Source of the DNA: Halocaridina rubra
Taxonomy: Eukaryota; Arthropoda; Malacostraca; Decapoda; Atyidae
Direction of reading: 5' to 3'
DNA length: 64,000 bases
NCBI GenBank assembly: GCA_037179515.1
Contig: JAXCGZ010000107.1
Span: 15,001 to 79,000 of the forward strand
Shown piece after piece: positions 13,956-29,566 of the stretch. The position numbers were made by a program, and so were the translations under genes. The notes beneath the pieces are model-generated. The model was not told the origin of the DNA and did no database searches. It worked only from the letters and a program-made list of their open reading frames with translations. Numbering within the stretch: the stretch's first letter is position 1; each line of letters starts with the position of its first letter.

Positions 13956-14271
13956 CAGGGGGTCCTTGGTTTACGATGCCCTCAAGTTATAATGTTTCAT
14001 AGTTACAACGCATCTCCCATAAATTATTTTGCTTTTTTTTTTATAATTTTTGGCTTGTATTGTGTCTCCCAAGTGTAACAGAAATTTTTCTGATGGCATT
14101 TCTTTGAAGAAAAGGAAAGCCATCACCATGGAAGTGAAATTAAAGATGGTGCAATGCATGGTAAGGGGAGAAACTTTACTGCCATAGCATAGGTGTTTTC
14201 CGATTTACGCTGAAATTCAGGTTACATCACGTTTCAGGAATGGAGCTCCGACGTAAGTCAAGGACCCTCTA
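13956..14271 (+). mobile_element. Short pogo/Tigger-type remnant with transposase N-terminus
   Basis: Near-matching inverted ends: cagggggtccttggtttacg at the left and, on the other strand, tagagggtccttgacttacg at the right. A TA precedes the left end, as in Tc1/mariner-pogo insertions. Inside, about 14091-14175 (+), a frame reads SLKKRKAITMEVKLKMVQ and continues with CMVRGE, the typical start of Tigger transposases where the N-terminal helix-turn-helix begins. The rest of the transposase is deleted. It abuts the CR1-like LINE at 14279. Confidence 0.75.
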
Positions 14272-14278
14272 CTCGTAA

Positions 14279-17461
<3,183 letters not shown>

Positions 17462-18940
17462 TTCCTAATTGTGCTTACGGGAAAGAGCCCAAAGCTCGTA
17501 TCTTCCCGTCTCCTGATCGGTTCCATTTTGTACTTAGTGATACTTAGCATACCTGTCCTTAAAACTATGGATTGAATTAGCATTAACTACCTCCTCGCTT
17601 AGTGAATTCCAACAATCAACTACTCTTACACTAAAAAAGTACTTTCTCACATCCTCCAAAGAAGTTTTCTTACGAAGCTCCAAACTATGACTTCTAGTTC
17701 TAGAGCCAGCCATATCAAAATATCGATCCCTATCTACTCTGTCATAACCATAAAGGAATTTAAAGACTGTCACCATATACCACCTCAATCTTCTAGCTTC
17801 GAGTGATGACAAGTATAATTCCCTCAGCCTCTCATCATAACTGAGATTGCGTATTTCTGGCACCAGTTTCGTGGCATGTCTTTGAACTTTTTCAAGCTTA
17901 GCTACGTGCTTTTTCAAGTGCGGATTCCAAAAGGGGGTTGCATATTCAAGTTTTGGCCTCACATAGGTTACATAAATATTTCTGAACATTTCCTTGTCCA
18001 TGTGCCTGAGGGCTACCCTTACATTTGATAAGAAAGCATATGCTGCCCTTACTATGCCATTTATATGTATTTCTGGAGACAAATCTGCCAGTATGTTTAC
18101 TCCTAGATCTCTCTCATTTTCTATCACTTGAAGTTGTACTCCTGCCACCCAGTAGTCAAGCTTGGGCCTTCTTGTACTTGTACCCATTCTCATCACTTTA
18201 CATTTTGAACTATTGAATTTCATTAGCCACTTTTCTGACCACTCATGCAAACTATTTAGATCTTCCTGAAGTTCTCTACCATTGTTTTCATTTCTTACTT
18301 TCTTCACAATCTTTGCATCATCTGAAAACATATCCATGAATGAATTTACAGACACTGGTAGGTCATTGACATATACAAAGAGCAAAAGTGGCCCTAAATC
18401 TGAACCGTGTGGAACTCCACTACTAACTTTTCTCCATTCAGACACTGAGTGTCTTACTCTAACCCTCTGTTCCCTTCCTTCCAAGTAAGTTTTTATCCAT
18501 TCCAAGACATTTCCACCTATTCTAGCCATTGCTTGCAGCTTCTTAATAAGTCTCCTGTGTGGGACGTTGTCAAATGCTTTCTTGAAGTCTAGGAATATGC
18601 AATCTGCCCAGCCCTCTCTTTCCTGTAAGATTCGGCTTACCTCATCATAAAATTCTAATAAGTTTGTTACTGTTGATCTACCTTCTCTGAAGCCATGTTG
18701 TCTCACTGACAAAAAGTTGAAGGATTCCAAGTGTCGAGAGATATGTTTCCTTAATACTTTCTCCATAACTTTGCAAACTATACTGGTCAAGGAAACTGGT
18801 CTATAGTTTAGAGCCGTATCCCTTCTTCCCTTTGTGATGCTAGGTATCACGTTCGCTTGTGTCAAGCATCTTGGAATCTCCCCTGACTCCAGTGACATTT
18901 TATACATGATACTTATTGCCACTGATATTGAGTTTGCGCA
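17462..18940 (-). mobile_element. CR1-like LINE, copy B (5'-truncated, open frame)
   Basis: Minus-strand LINE, 3' end at 17462 (cctaattgtgcttacgggaa). It lacks the endonuclease and the first part of the reverse transcriptase. The remaining frame is uninterrupted (see 17534-18922). Its cut 5' end touches a TG run at 18942-18960. Confidence 0.88.
17534..18922 (-). CDS. Partial reverse transcriptase ORF of CR1 copy B
   Basis: 462 codons without a stop, the longest LINE frame in the window. Domain order: fingers ([19 protein letters not shown]), [20 protein letters not shown], motif A FLDFKKAFDNVPHRRL with catalytic Asp intact, motif B region (SSGVPHGSDLGPLLL, where most relatives have [13 protein letters not shown]), motif C MDMFSDDAKIV, then thumb and the C-terminal LSYDERLRELYLSSLEA block ending SFKDRYAKYH. 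Motif C is SDD rather than ADD; both Asp remain, but the H and D changes in motif B argue against activity. Without an endonuclease it cannot be autonomous. The Met at 18922 is only the first ATG in the fragment, not a true start. Confidence 0.7.
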   Translation of the reverse strand: MAISIMYKMSLESGEIPRCLTQANVIPSITKGRRDTALNYRPVSLTSIVCKVMEKVLRKHISRHLESFNFLSVRQHGFREGRSTVTNLLEFYDEVSRILQEREGWADCIFLDFKKAFDNVPHRRLIKKLQAMARIGGNVLEWIKTYLEGREQRVRVRHSVSEWRKVSSGVPHGSDLGPLLLFVYVNDLPVSVNSFMDMFSDDAKIVKKVRNENNGRELQEDLNSLHEWSEKWLMKFNSSKCKVMRMGTSTRRPKLDYWVAGVQLQVIENERDLGVNILADLSPEIHINGIVRAAYAFLSNVRVALRHMDKEMFRNIYVTYVRPKLEYATPFWNPHLKKHVAKLEKVQRHATKLVPEIRNLSYDERLRELYLSSLEARRLRWYMVTVFKFLYGYDRVDRDRYFDMAGSRTRSHSLELRKKTSLEDVRKYFFSVRVVDCWNSLSEEVVNANSIHSFKDRYAKYH

Positions 18941-18960
18941 ATGTGTGTGTGTGTGTGTGT

Positions 18961-22137
<3,177 letters not shown>

Positions 22138-22168
22138 TTTAGTGCTGTATGCTTACAGTTTGTGGTTA

Positions 22169-22172
<4 letters not shown>

Positions 22173-22252
<80 letters not shown>

Positions 22253-22286
22253 GTATGTATGTATGTATGTATGTATGTATGTATGT
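22173..22286. repeat. (TA)n(ATGT)n microsatellite
   Basis: TA to 22250, then ATGT tetranucleotides that abut the 3' end of CR1 copy C. Confidence 0.95.
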
Positions 22287-22734
22287 GATTACCTAATTGT
22301 CTTTACGGGAAAGAGCCCAAAGCTCGTATCTTCCCGTCTCCTGATCGCTTCCATTTTATACTTAGTGATACTTATCATACCTGTCCTTAAAACTATGGAT
22401 TGAGATAGCATTAACTACCTCCTCGCTTAGCGAATTCCAATTATCAACTACTCTTACACTGAAAAAGTATTTCCTTACATCCTGCAAACAAGTTTTCTTA
22501 CGAAGCTTCAAACTATGACCTCTGGTTCTAGAGCCAGCCATATCAAAATATCGATCCCTATCCACTCTATCATAACCATGAAGGAATTTAAAGACTCTCA
22601 CCATATCCCCCCTCACTCTTCTAGCTTCGAGTGATGGTAAGTCTAATTCCCTCAGCCTCTCTTCATAACTGAGATTGCGTATTTCTGGCACCAGTTTCGT
22701 GGCATGTCTTTGAACTTTTTCAAGCTTAGCTATG
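22287..22734 (-). mobile_element. CR1-like LINE, copy C (3' end only)
   Basis: The minus-strand frame 22362-22691 reads [20 protein letters not shown] through to [10 protein letters not shown], the CR1 C-terminus. The 3' untranslated end (gggctctttcccgtaaagac) is next to ATGT repeats. It is cut on its 5' side within the [13 protein letters not shown] block by a TG repeat. Confidence 0.85.
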
Positions 22735-22992
<258 letters not shown>

Positions 22993-23004
22993 CGTATGTA
23001 TATA

Positions 23005-23475
23005 CGTGGTATCTATCTTCAAAGAGGGAAGGAGGGATACAGCTCTAAACCATAGACAAGTTTCCTTGGCCAGCATAGTTTGCAAAGTTATGGAGAAACT
23101 ACTAAGAAAACACATCTCTCTTCACTTAGAATCCTTCAAGATTTTGTCAGTGAGACAACATGGCTTCAGAGAAGGTAGATCAATAGTAACAAACTTATTA
23201 GAATTTTATGATGAGGTAAACCGAATTTTACAGGAAAGAGATGGCTGGGCAGATTGCATATTCCTAGACTTCCAGAAAACATTTGGCACGGCCCCACACA
23301 GGTGACTTATTAAGAAGCTGCTAGCAATGGCAAGAATAGGTGGAAATATCTTGGAATGGATAAAAACTTTTTTATTTATGAGTGTGACACCGGGACAGGC
23401 TAAAAACTGCCTTCATCAATAAAGGCCCATGGCACATGGACAAGGAAATCTTCAGAAATATTTATGTAACCTATG
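23005..23475 (+). mobile_element. CR1-like LINE, copy D, first part
   Basis: Reverse transcriptase middle part in one frame ([35 protein letters not shown], motif [15 protein letters not shown] then a stop). Near 23385 it is interrupted by a LINE 3' end and resumes at about 23434 with the sequence for HMDKEIFRNIYVTYV, stopping at 23475 where an insertion begins. It continues at 24253. Confidence 0.8.
23385..23433 (-). mobile_element. 3' end of a Jockey-like LINE, inside CR1 copy D
   Basis: On the minus strand it reads ggcctttattgatgaaggca then cctgtcccggtgtcacactc, matching the 3' end of the LINE at 30690-32430. Confidence 0.6.
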
Positions 23476-23786
23476 TGTTATAATCCAAAAGGAAAACATA
23501 TGTAATTATACATCTCATGAATAAACAGCCTAGCTTAGAAATATTCAACTTACCAAATTTATCGGGAATAAACAAATAACAACAAATTTCTAGACACCAA
23601 CGTTAGTAAATGTTAGTAAATGTAAATAGGATCTATAAAACAAAACCAGAATAAAAAAACTTTCCTTAAATGTAGTAGATATTCAAGACCGGTAAATCCA
23701 ATAATACATCAGTAACACAAATTTAAGAACCAAGAAATCATACTTCTTCCTACAGTTTCTAAATAGATAGTAAGGGACGTACAATA

Positions 23787-23790
<4 letters not shown>

Positions 23791-23878
<88 letters not shown>
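23791..23878. repeat. (TA)n microsatellite
   Basis: TA run with one slip at 23836. Confidence 0.95.
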
Positions 23879-23881
<3 letters not shown>

Positions 23882-23975
23882 TAATATATTAAACACATTT
23901 AAACCTAGAAATTAGCAAACTATATTATTATTATTATTATCATTATTATTATCATCATCATTACTATTATTATTA

Positions 23976-24165
23976 TTGTAGTCACCATGGCTCAAGCTGT
24001 AGCGTCCACGACTTTGAGGCGTCAGGTCGAGGGTTCGCGCCCCGTCACGGTCTGAGGTTAGCAAGGGCATGCACTCAGGGTAACGATTACAACTGCCAAA
24101 ACAAGTCCTTCAAAAGAAGGCAACCGTCCTAGCCCTTGGTAGAAAAGGGAATCCGTGACATCATC
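23976..24165 (+). mobile_element. tRNA-derived SINE, family B
   Basis: Starts gtagtcaccatggctcaagc, with B box gggttcgcgccccgtcacgg and 3' end gggaatccgtgacatcat. It lies between ATT repeats on both sides, consistent with insertion into an ATT microsatellite. Aligns end to end with the minus-strand copy at 895-1110. Confidence 0.78.
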
Positions 24166-24252
24166 ATTATTATTATTATTATTATTATTATTAACGGAAA
24201 ACTAAAACATTTACTAGAGAGAAACAACCTGTTTACTTTCCAAGTTACTACA

Positions 24253-24755
24253 CTATGTGAGGCCAAAGCTTGAATATGCAGCCCCGTTTTGGAATCCGCA
24301 CTTTAAAAAGCACGTAGTTAAGCTGGATACAGTTCAAAGACATACCATGAAACTGTTGCTAGAAATACGCAATCTCAGTTAGGATGAAAGACTGAGGGAT
24401 AAAACTTGCCATCACTTGAAGCTAGGAGATTGAAAGGGGAATATGGTGACGGTTTTTAAAGTCCTTTAAGGTTATGACAGAGTGGATAGGGATCGATATT
24501 TTGATATGGCTGGCACTAGAACTAAAGGTCATAGTTTGAAGCTTCGTAAGAAAGCTTCTTTTAAGGATGTAAGGAAGTACTTTTTTAGTGTAAGAGTAGT
24601 TGATAATTGGAACTCGCTAAGCGAGGAGGTAGTTAATGATAATTCAATCCATAGTTTTAAGGACAAGTATGATAAGTATCACTAATTACAAAATGGAACC
24701 GACCAGGAGACGGGAAGTTACGAGCTTGGGCTCTTTCCCATAAGCACAATTAGGT
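24253..24755 (+). mobile_element. CR1-like LINE, copy D, second part
   Basis: Resumes with the code for VRPKLEYAAPFWNP-like residues and carries the C-terminal block (24482-24685: [18 protein letters not shown] ... SFKDKYDKYH). It ends with the shared 3' word gggctctttcccataagcac. Several frameshifts. Confidence 0.8.
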
Positions 24756-25089
24756 AGTTATATAAAAGCAGAGCAGTTTGGACACCGAATCATAAATTCT
24801 CAAAGAAGAAGAAGAAGTGCAACCTCTGTTTATGTTTGTCATTTTCTGTGACCCTGAAACAACACCAAATTTGCTGGGTCCTTTTACTTAATAAGTTTAT
24901 ATTATTCAAGCACGTCAAAATCTGGCATCCTGACTAGACAGATATTAAGATACTTTTAAAATATTGCGTCATGGCTGCGTGAAAAGTGATGTGAGTCTTG
25001 CTAATCATTTATCATTTACCTTTAGTAGAATTTCATATATGATTTTCATGCTTACAGGTCTTGGAAATGTTTTGTACCATAAATCGTGT
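24756..25089. other. No gene seen
   Basis: Unique-looking sequence with a short AGA run at 24803-24815. No supported feature. Confidence 0.3.
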
Positions 25090-25470
25090 ATAGTAAATTG
25101 GTATCATTTTAGAAGAGGGAATTATTGTCTTACAATAATAAAACCGCATTTTTTCTGATAGTTTTCCTTGTGAAATAAATGAATCTGAACTCCATTTCTG
25201 GCGCAAAAAAAAAAAAAAAAGTTTGGTGCTTCCCTATACGGGGTTCGGGGGTGTAGCCCCCGGTTTGGGAAAATATAACCCTAAGGGGGACTGAGGGTAC
25301 CCCCGTTTAGACCAGATGCGTTCCCTCTAGGATAGGTTAGGTTAGGACGCACTAAAAATGTTCTTTGCACTAGAAATGGAGTTTAGATTGGTTTATTTCA
25401 CAACGAAAACTATCAGAAAAATGCGGATTTATTTTTGTAAGAGAATAATACCCTCTTCTAAAAATTTAAC
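25090..25470. mobile_element. Foldback (MITE-like) element with GC-rich loop
   Basis: Inverted arms 25090-25207 and about 25362-25470 pair over roughly 115 bases (both contain ttagaagaggg, cgcattttt, ctgatagtttt and ctccatttct). The loop, 25208-25361, is GC-rich with its own hairpin (gggggtgtagccccc) and a ggttaggttagg run. No coding sequence, so it would be a non-autonomous element. Confidence 0.75.
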
Positions 25471-25507
25471 AGTAAATTGATCAAAATCTCAATTTATTTT
25501 TTTAAAT

Positions 25508-25580
25508 TTTACGTTCTGTGTCACTATTGATCCCCATTATGGGGGTGACCACAGACAGGTTGGATCTGGGGAATAATTGT
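25508..25580 (-). mobile_element. SINE family C, 3' fragment
   Basis: gtgtcactattgatccccat and gggggtgaccacagacaggt are the complement of the family tail. Head missing. Confidence 0.55.
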
Positions 25581-25687
25581 AATTAAAAATCAAAGTCTTG
25601 ATGTTTAAGGTTTGTAACTTCTAGATTCGCAGAACCACTGTCGACACCCTGATAGCAAAGGAATACTCGTTTGATAGGAATATTAAA

Positions 25688-25850
25688 ACTTTTGGGGATA
25701 GTGGTAATGCAGTTGGAGAGCGCTTGACTTTCGAGGTGACAGACCTGCAATCGTGCCCACCACAGGGCATTAGGAAGGGCATCCATCCCTAATTCCCCTG
25801 ATTCAACATGTCTGTGTCCGTTCGCATATGGGGATTAATAGTAACAAAAC
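25688..25850 (+). mobile_element. tRNA-derived SINE, family C
   Basis: Head gtggtaatgcagttggagag, middle gaggtgacagacctgcaatc, then gcattaggaagggcatccat, and tail tgtctgtgtccgttcgcata, ending with aatagtaacaaaac. Essentially full length. Confidence 0.75.
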
Positions 25851-25936
25851 ATCAAAAATAACAACTTTTTTCTGTACTTTCTGTGATTTAATTACCACAT
25901 ACTGAAGCATGCTACCCCGGCTCATATAAATGATTA

Positions 25937-26207
25937 AAATGAGAGTGCCGAACTGGAAATCTTTGAGATTGTTTCTAGTTCCTCAATGGGACCAGTTACT
26001 GACCATAAGTATGGGACTGTCTTGACCTCAGAGGTGTTCAGAGGAAGTACTTTGGTGGAATTTAGAAAAAGTGAGAATACGTATTCAAATGCAGAAGTCT
26101 TGGGAAATTTTGGAAATGAATGCTTAAATTTCACACAAAATGAGTTTATGATAAAATTAATGAATATAGGATTATTATTGGCGAATACCACCTGCACAAC
26201 AAAATAA
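25937..26207 (+). other. Orphan coding-like frame
   Basis: After an in-frame TAA near 25935 the frame is open for about 90 codons (NESAELEIFEIVSSSSMG ... LLLANTTCTTK) to TAA 26205-26207. Residue composition looks protein-like and there are no repeats in it. No clear splice acceptor precedes it and no donor is inside it. It could be an old exon of the nearby zinc-finger gene or part of a dead element; I do not recognise it. Confidence 0.25.
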
Positions 26208-26534
26208 TGTTAAATGTAGTGTTTTTATGTGATGCACATTATTTTATCATTGAAACAAAACAAAGAATAATAATATCAGGTTATAAGCATCATAATAAGG
26301 AGGTTGAAAGGAAAGTATGTATGAGTATAAGAATAATCTGGTTGACTTAACCATAAGTTAACCATAAGTTTTTTCTTCACCAGAAATCCTCCTTTGCATC
26401 TGTTACTCAGTTTTTCCTTAACTCAGTAGGAACTGCTCAACCCTGTGTGGCCACTGTTACTATCACTTCATTTGTTCTAATTCAACTTGCTTTTCCTGCT
26501 TAAAGCAGTTAGAAACTAGCACTGAACTCATTTA
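26208..26534. other. No gene seen
   Basis: AT-rich intergenic or intronic sequence. No supported feature. Confidence 0.3.
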
Positions 26535-26700
26535 TGTGGTAGTGCAGTGTTTAGCATGCTTGACATGAGAAGCTTACAAACCCGTGTTCAAACCCTTTTG
26601 TTGGGCATCAACAAGGGCATCCAGCCATAATTATACAGCTCCAACCTGTCTGTGTCTGCCCCCACGCATATGTTGATTGATAGTGACACAATATGCCAAG
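26535..26700 (+). mobile_element. tRNA-derived SINE, family C
   Basis: gtggtagtgcagtgtttagc head, gttcaaacccttttgttggg at the B-box position, caagggcatccagccataat, and tail acctgtctgtgtctgccccc with tagtgacacaatatg. Confidence 0.75.
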
Positions 26701-26905
26701 AAACAGTAATAGTGCTCTAGCTCACTGGTACTGCTGCTTTGGATGCAAGCATTACAGAAAACAAAATGCAAATATGATACTGTAATCAGTAAAGCTAAAA
26801 CTAGGGGTGTTTTTGAATAATATTATCTAATCCTGTAAAATCTACCATAATTGCAAATTATGTATAAAGGAAATTGAGAATGTATTGCAATCTAGTGAAA
26901 TGACA

Positions 26906-27050
26906 CTGGTTAAGTGGCACTCCAGCAGTGCCATCTGAACGGTCGCTAGCTCCCTCGTCATTGCCCATAGAGCAAAGTAATCCCCCTATTTGTTTTCCTT
27001 TCTTGATGTCGGCTACCTCCCAATTAAAGGGGGAAACAGCCAAGGTATAT
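26906..27050 (+). mobile_element. Element sharing its body with the RTE-like LINE 3' end
   Basis: About 65 bases (26911-26975: ggcactccagcagtgccatc through gcccatagagcaaag) match the last part of the RTE-like element at 51643-51706 with a single difference by eye. A tail ccaattaaagggggaaacag and TATG repeats follow. It is either a 3'-truncated LINE copy or a SINE using the LINE's 3' end. Confidence 0.65.
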
Positions 27051-27198
27051 GTATGTATGTAAAGTTATCCTCATGTAAGCCCTCTAAATATGCTGCAGTT
27101 AACCAGACCATTGCATCTGAAATTATATATGGTACTGTACTCTACAGCTCTGTCACATGAAAAATAATATATGTAAATTCTTCTCCTTTGTTTTGCAG

Positions 27199-27254
27199 CA
27201 AAAGAGAAACTGTATGGGAAGTTATGTGAACATCATTTAGTTGATACGTCATGA
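27199..27254 (+). other. Possible short terminal exon
   Basis: A strong acceptor (ctcctttgttttgcag, ending 27198) is followed by a frame reading KEKLYGKLCEHHLVDTS and then TGA at 27252-27254. If real it would be an alternative last exon of a transcript that also uses the zinc-finger exon. No family recognised. Confidence 0.25.
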
Positions 27255-27454
27255 GCACATGGAGTTTACGGCCCTATTGGTCTGTTTAATGGATATATAA
27301 TGACATATTTTATGTGCGTACAATCTTATGTTCCTAACTGGTATTTATAGTTGTGTTCACAAGCAGGTATATGATTATTAAATATATTTTGTATAAAAGT
27401 TGCACCCAAGTGTGATTTTAATTTATAGTAATCTTTTAGTACTGTTGTTTGCCA

Positions 27455-27590
27455 TTTTATGTCACTAATAATTACAATTATGGGGGTGGACACAGACAAG
27501 CTGGAACTGAGGAATTAACGCCCAATGTTGATTGCGGATCTGTCACTACCCGACTCGAGTGCTCTAACCATTGCACTACCACCTAGTAAC
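27455..27590 (-). mobile_element. tRNA-derived SINE, family C
   Basis: Minus-strand copy just upstream of the zinc-finger exon: tail tgtccacccccataattgta and head gtggtagtgcaatggttaga on the minus strand. It ends about 35 bases before the splice acceptor at 27625. Confidence 0.75.
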
Positions 27591-27625
27591 CTCAAAATAC
27601 TGATAAGGAGTCATTTCTTTTTCAG

Positions 27626-29566
27626 ATGTTCTGTCCTCCAGTTCTCATTTTATATTCTCAATTTTCTCCAACAAATGTAAATGAATCCAAAAGAGTTCAG
27701 GAGCAAGTCTTCGTTGGAGAGAATGATAATAGCCTCAATCTAAACAAAGAGGATACCCAGCAAGCAAAGGATACAAGTATTAACAAAAGTAAAGCCGTTT
27801 CTGAGGGAAATGATGCATTTACTTGCGGTACTTGCAATAAATCTTATGCCTCTAAGAAAAGTCTAACAAGGCACAGTCATATTCACAGTGAAACATACTC
27901 CTCTGATGGTAATTTTTGTAAAAAATCATTTGTAAACAAAAGGGGTTTGAAAGTCTGTGCTGTAAGCCATCAGAATGACAGCCCTTTCATGTGTAATATT
28001 TGTCCCAAATTATTTAAAACAAAAAGGAAATTGAAAGCTCACAGTATGCGTCACAGTTCAGATGAGCCTGTCAATGGTAAAAATTGGAGATCATTCAGAG
28101 CAAAATCGAAATTGAAATGTCGATCCAAAAATGTTGAAGTTGACAGGGTTTCTGATAATGAAGAAAATTGCAATGTGGTCCAAGAAACACAGAGTAATGC
28201 ATTATATGAGGTGAAGAAAACTAATGCAAATGGCATAAATGAAGGTTCTCTGCAACGAACAAAACAGGATATAGTAGCATTAACAAGGAAAAGAAAATTC
28301 AAATGTGATTCTGAAGGCAGAAAAGCGTTTACATGTAATGTGTGCAGTAAATCGTATGCATCGAAGGGAAGCTTGACTAGACACTTTCAAAACCACAGTG
28401 GACTTAAACCTTACCAGTGTAAACTCTGTGGAAAATCGTTCGTAACAGAAAGATATCTAAAAACGCATATTTTAACTCACAGTGAAGAGAAACCATTTGC
28501 CTGTGATATCTGTCATAAAGCCTTTAAAACTAAAAATAACTTGAAGATCCATGCCATTAGTCACAGCAGTGAAAAGCCTTTTGAATGTGCAATATGCAAA
28601 CTGACCTTCAAATCAAAACCACAACTGAAAAGTCATTCTACTATTCATAGTGGAGAAAAACCTTTTGTGTGTGAAATCTGCAGCAAAGGCTTCAGAACGA
28701 AAGCCAATTTAAAAGAGCACATCACGTTTCATATCGGTGAGAAGCCTTTTCAGTGTAATATTTGTCAAAAGTCGTTTACAACTAAGCAAGTACTTAAAGT
28801 ACACTCGGCTATTCACCTTCCTGAGAAACCTCATGTGTGCTACATCTGCAACAAATCTTTTTATAGAAAAGAAGGTTTGAAATTACACATGTCATATCAT
28901 AATGGAGATCAGCCTTATGTCTGCAAGTTTTGCAATAAATCATTTCCTAGAAAAACAAGCTTGAAAATACACGTCAGAATTCATACCGGAGAAAAGCCCC
29001 ACGTGTGCAAAATTTGTGACAAATCATTTGCCGTGCGAGGAAACTTGAAAAAACATTTGTCAACACACAGTGTGGAAACCTCCCACATCTGCAAGTTTTG
29101 CCAGATGCCATTTATAAAAAAGGAAATAAATATGTCAGGCTGTAATGAAGAAACATCAAACGCTTGTGAAAACTGCCATGTAGGTAAAGCTCTTAATCCA
29201 AACATAAGTGGGAAAACCTTAATTAGCATCGAAGAACACCACCGTTTAAGTTATGAAAGGTACAGTAGTAAAGTTAACAATCCTGTAGTGCTAGAGGAGA
29301 GTGCCAGTGCAGTGTACCAGACTAATGATAACACTGATCTTGAAAACTGTCAAGGTGTGCTTCAGGTTCAGGTGCAGCCTGATATAAACTTTGGGGATGT
29401 CTATACTGAAGACACAGAGGCTGAATATGATACTTTCCCTGTTCATACACAAAATCTCCGAGCTTACAAGAAGACCTGGAGTGTTACAAAAAGCAGAAAA
29501 GGAACTTGTGGTGATAATGACATAGGTCAAGTTATTTTGCCAGACAGTGCTTATGTAGATCCTTGA
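27626..29566 (+). CDS. C2H2 zinc-finger protein, long 3' exon
   Basis: 646 codons to TGA. Likely a nuclear DNA-binding regulator, inferred from the fold only. Intact C2H2 fingers lie at residues 65-87, 121-143, 235-257, 263-285, 291-313, 319-341, 347-369, 375-397, 403-425, 431-453 and 459-481. Degenerate fingers at about 97-115 (first Cys lost, a Cys in place of a His) and 487-517. The nine fingers 235-481 are in tandem with TGEKP-type linkers (HSGEKP, HIGEKP, HTGEKP). An acidic, finger-free tail follows (520-646). Fingers 1-3 resemble fingers 4-6 in order, suggesting block duplication. A strong acceptor (ttctttttcag) ends at 27625, immediately before the ATG, so this is probably an internal or last exon and the real start may be upstream; the in-frame TAA at 27587-27589 lies in the presumed intron. 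No KRAB, BTB or zf-AD domain is visible here. Confidence 0.9.
   Translation: MFCPPVLILYSQFSPTNVNESKRVQEQVFVGENDNSLNLNKEDTQQAKDTSINKSKAVSEGNDAFTCGTCNKSYASKKSLTRHSHIHSETYSSDGNFCKKSFVNKRGLKVCAVSHQNDSPFMCNICPKLFKTKRKLKAHSMRHSSDEPVNGKNWRSFRAKSKLKCRSKNVEVDRVSDNEENCNVVQETQSNALYEVKKTNANGINEGSLQRTKQDIVALTRKRKFKCDSEGRKAFTCNVCSKSYASKGSLTRHFQNHSGLKPYQCKLCGKSFVTERYLKTHILTHSEEKPFACDICHKAFKTKNNLKIHAISHSSEKPFECAICKLTFKSKPQLKSHSTIHSGEKPFVCEICSKGFRTKANLKEHITFHIGEKPFQCNICQKSFTTKQVLKVHSAIHLPEKPHVCYICNKSFYRKEGLKLHMSYHNGDQPYVCKFCNKSFPRKTSLKIHVRIHTGEKPHVCKICDKSFAVRGNLKKHLSTHSVETSHICKFCQMPFIKKEINMSGCNEETSNACENCHVGKALNPNISGKTLISIEEHHRLSYERYSSKVNNPVVLEESASAVYQTNDNTDLENCQGVLQVQVQPDINFGDVYTEDTEAEYDTFPVHTQNLRAYKKTWSVTKSRKGTCGDNDIGQVILPDSAYVDP

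Larger units (their letters stand above)
23476..24252. mobile_element. 777-bp insertion in CR1 copy D with 7-bp target duplication
   Basis: CR1 sequence gtaacctatgtg stops at 23475 and resumes as ctatgtgaggccaaag after 24252. CTATGTG is present on both sides, as expected for a target-site duplication. The insert contains a TA tract (23791-23878), ATT-type repeats and SINE B (23976-24165). Its left 300 bases are not recognised. Confidence 0.6.

Noticed and set aside
28051..28302. Antisense frames over the zinc-finger exon (also 28981-29229, 29291-29572)
   Set aside because: Shadows of the sense coding sequence.
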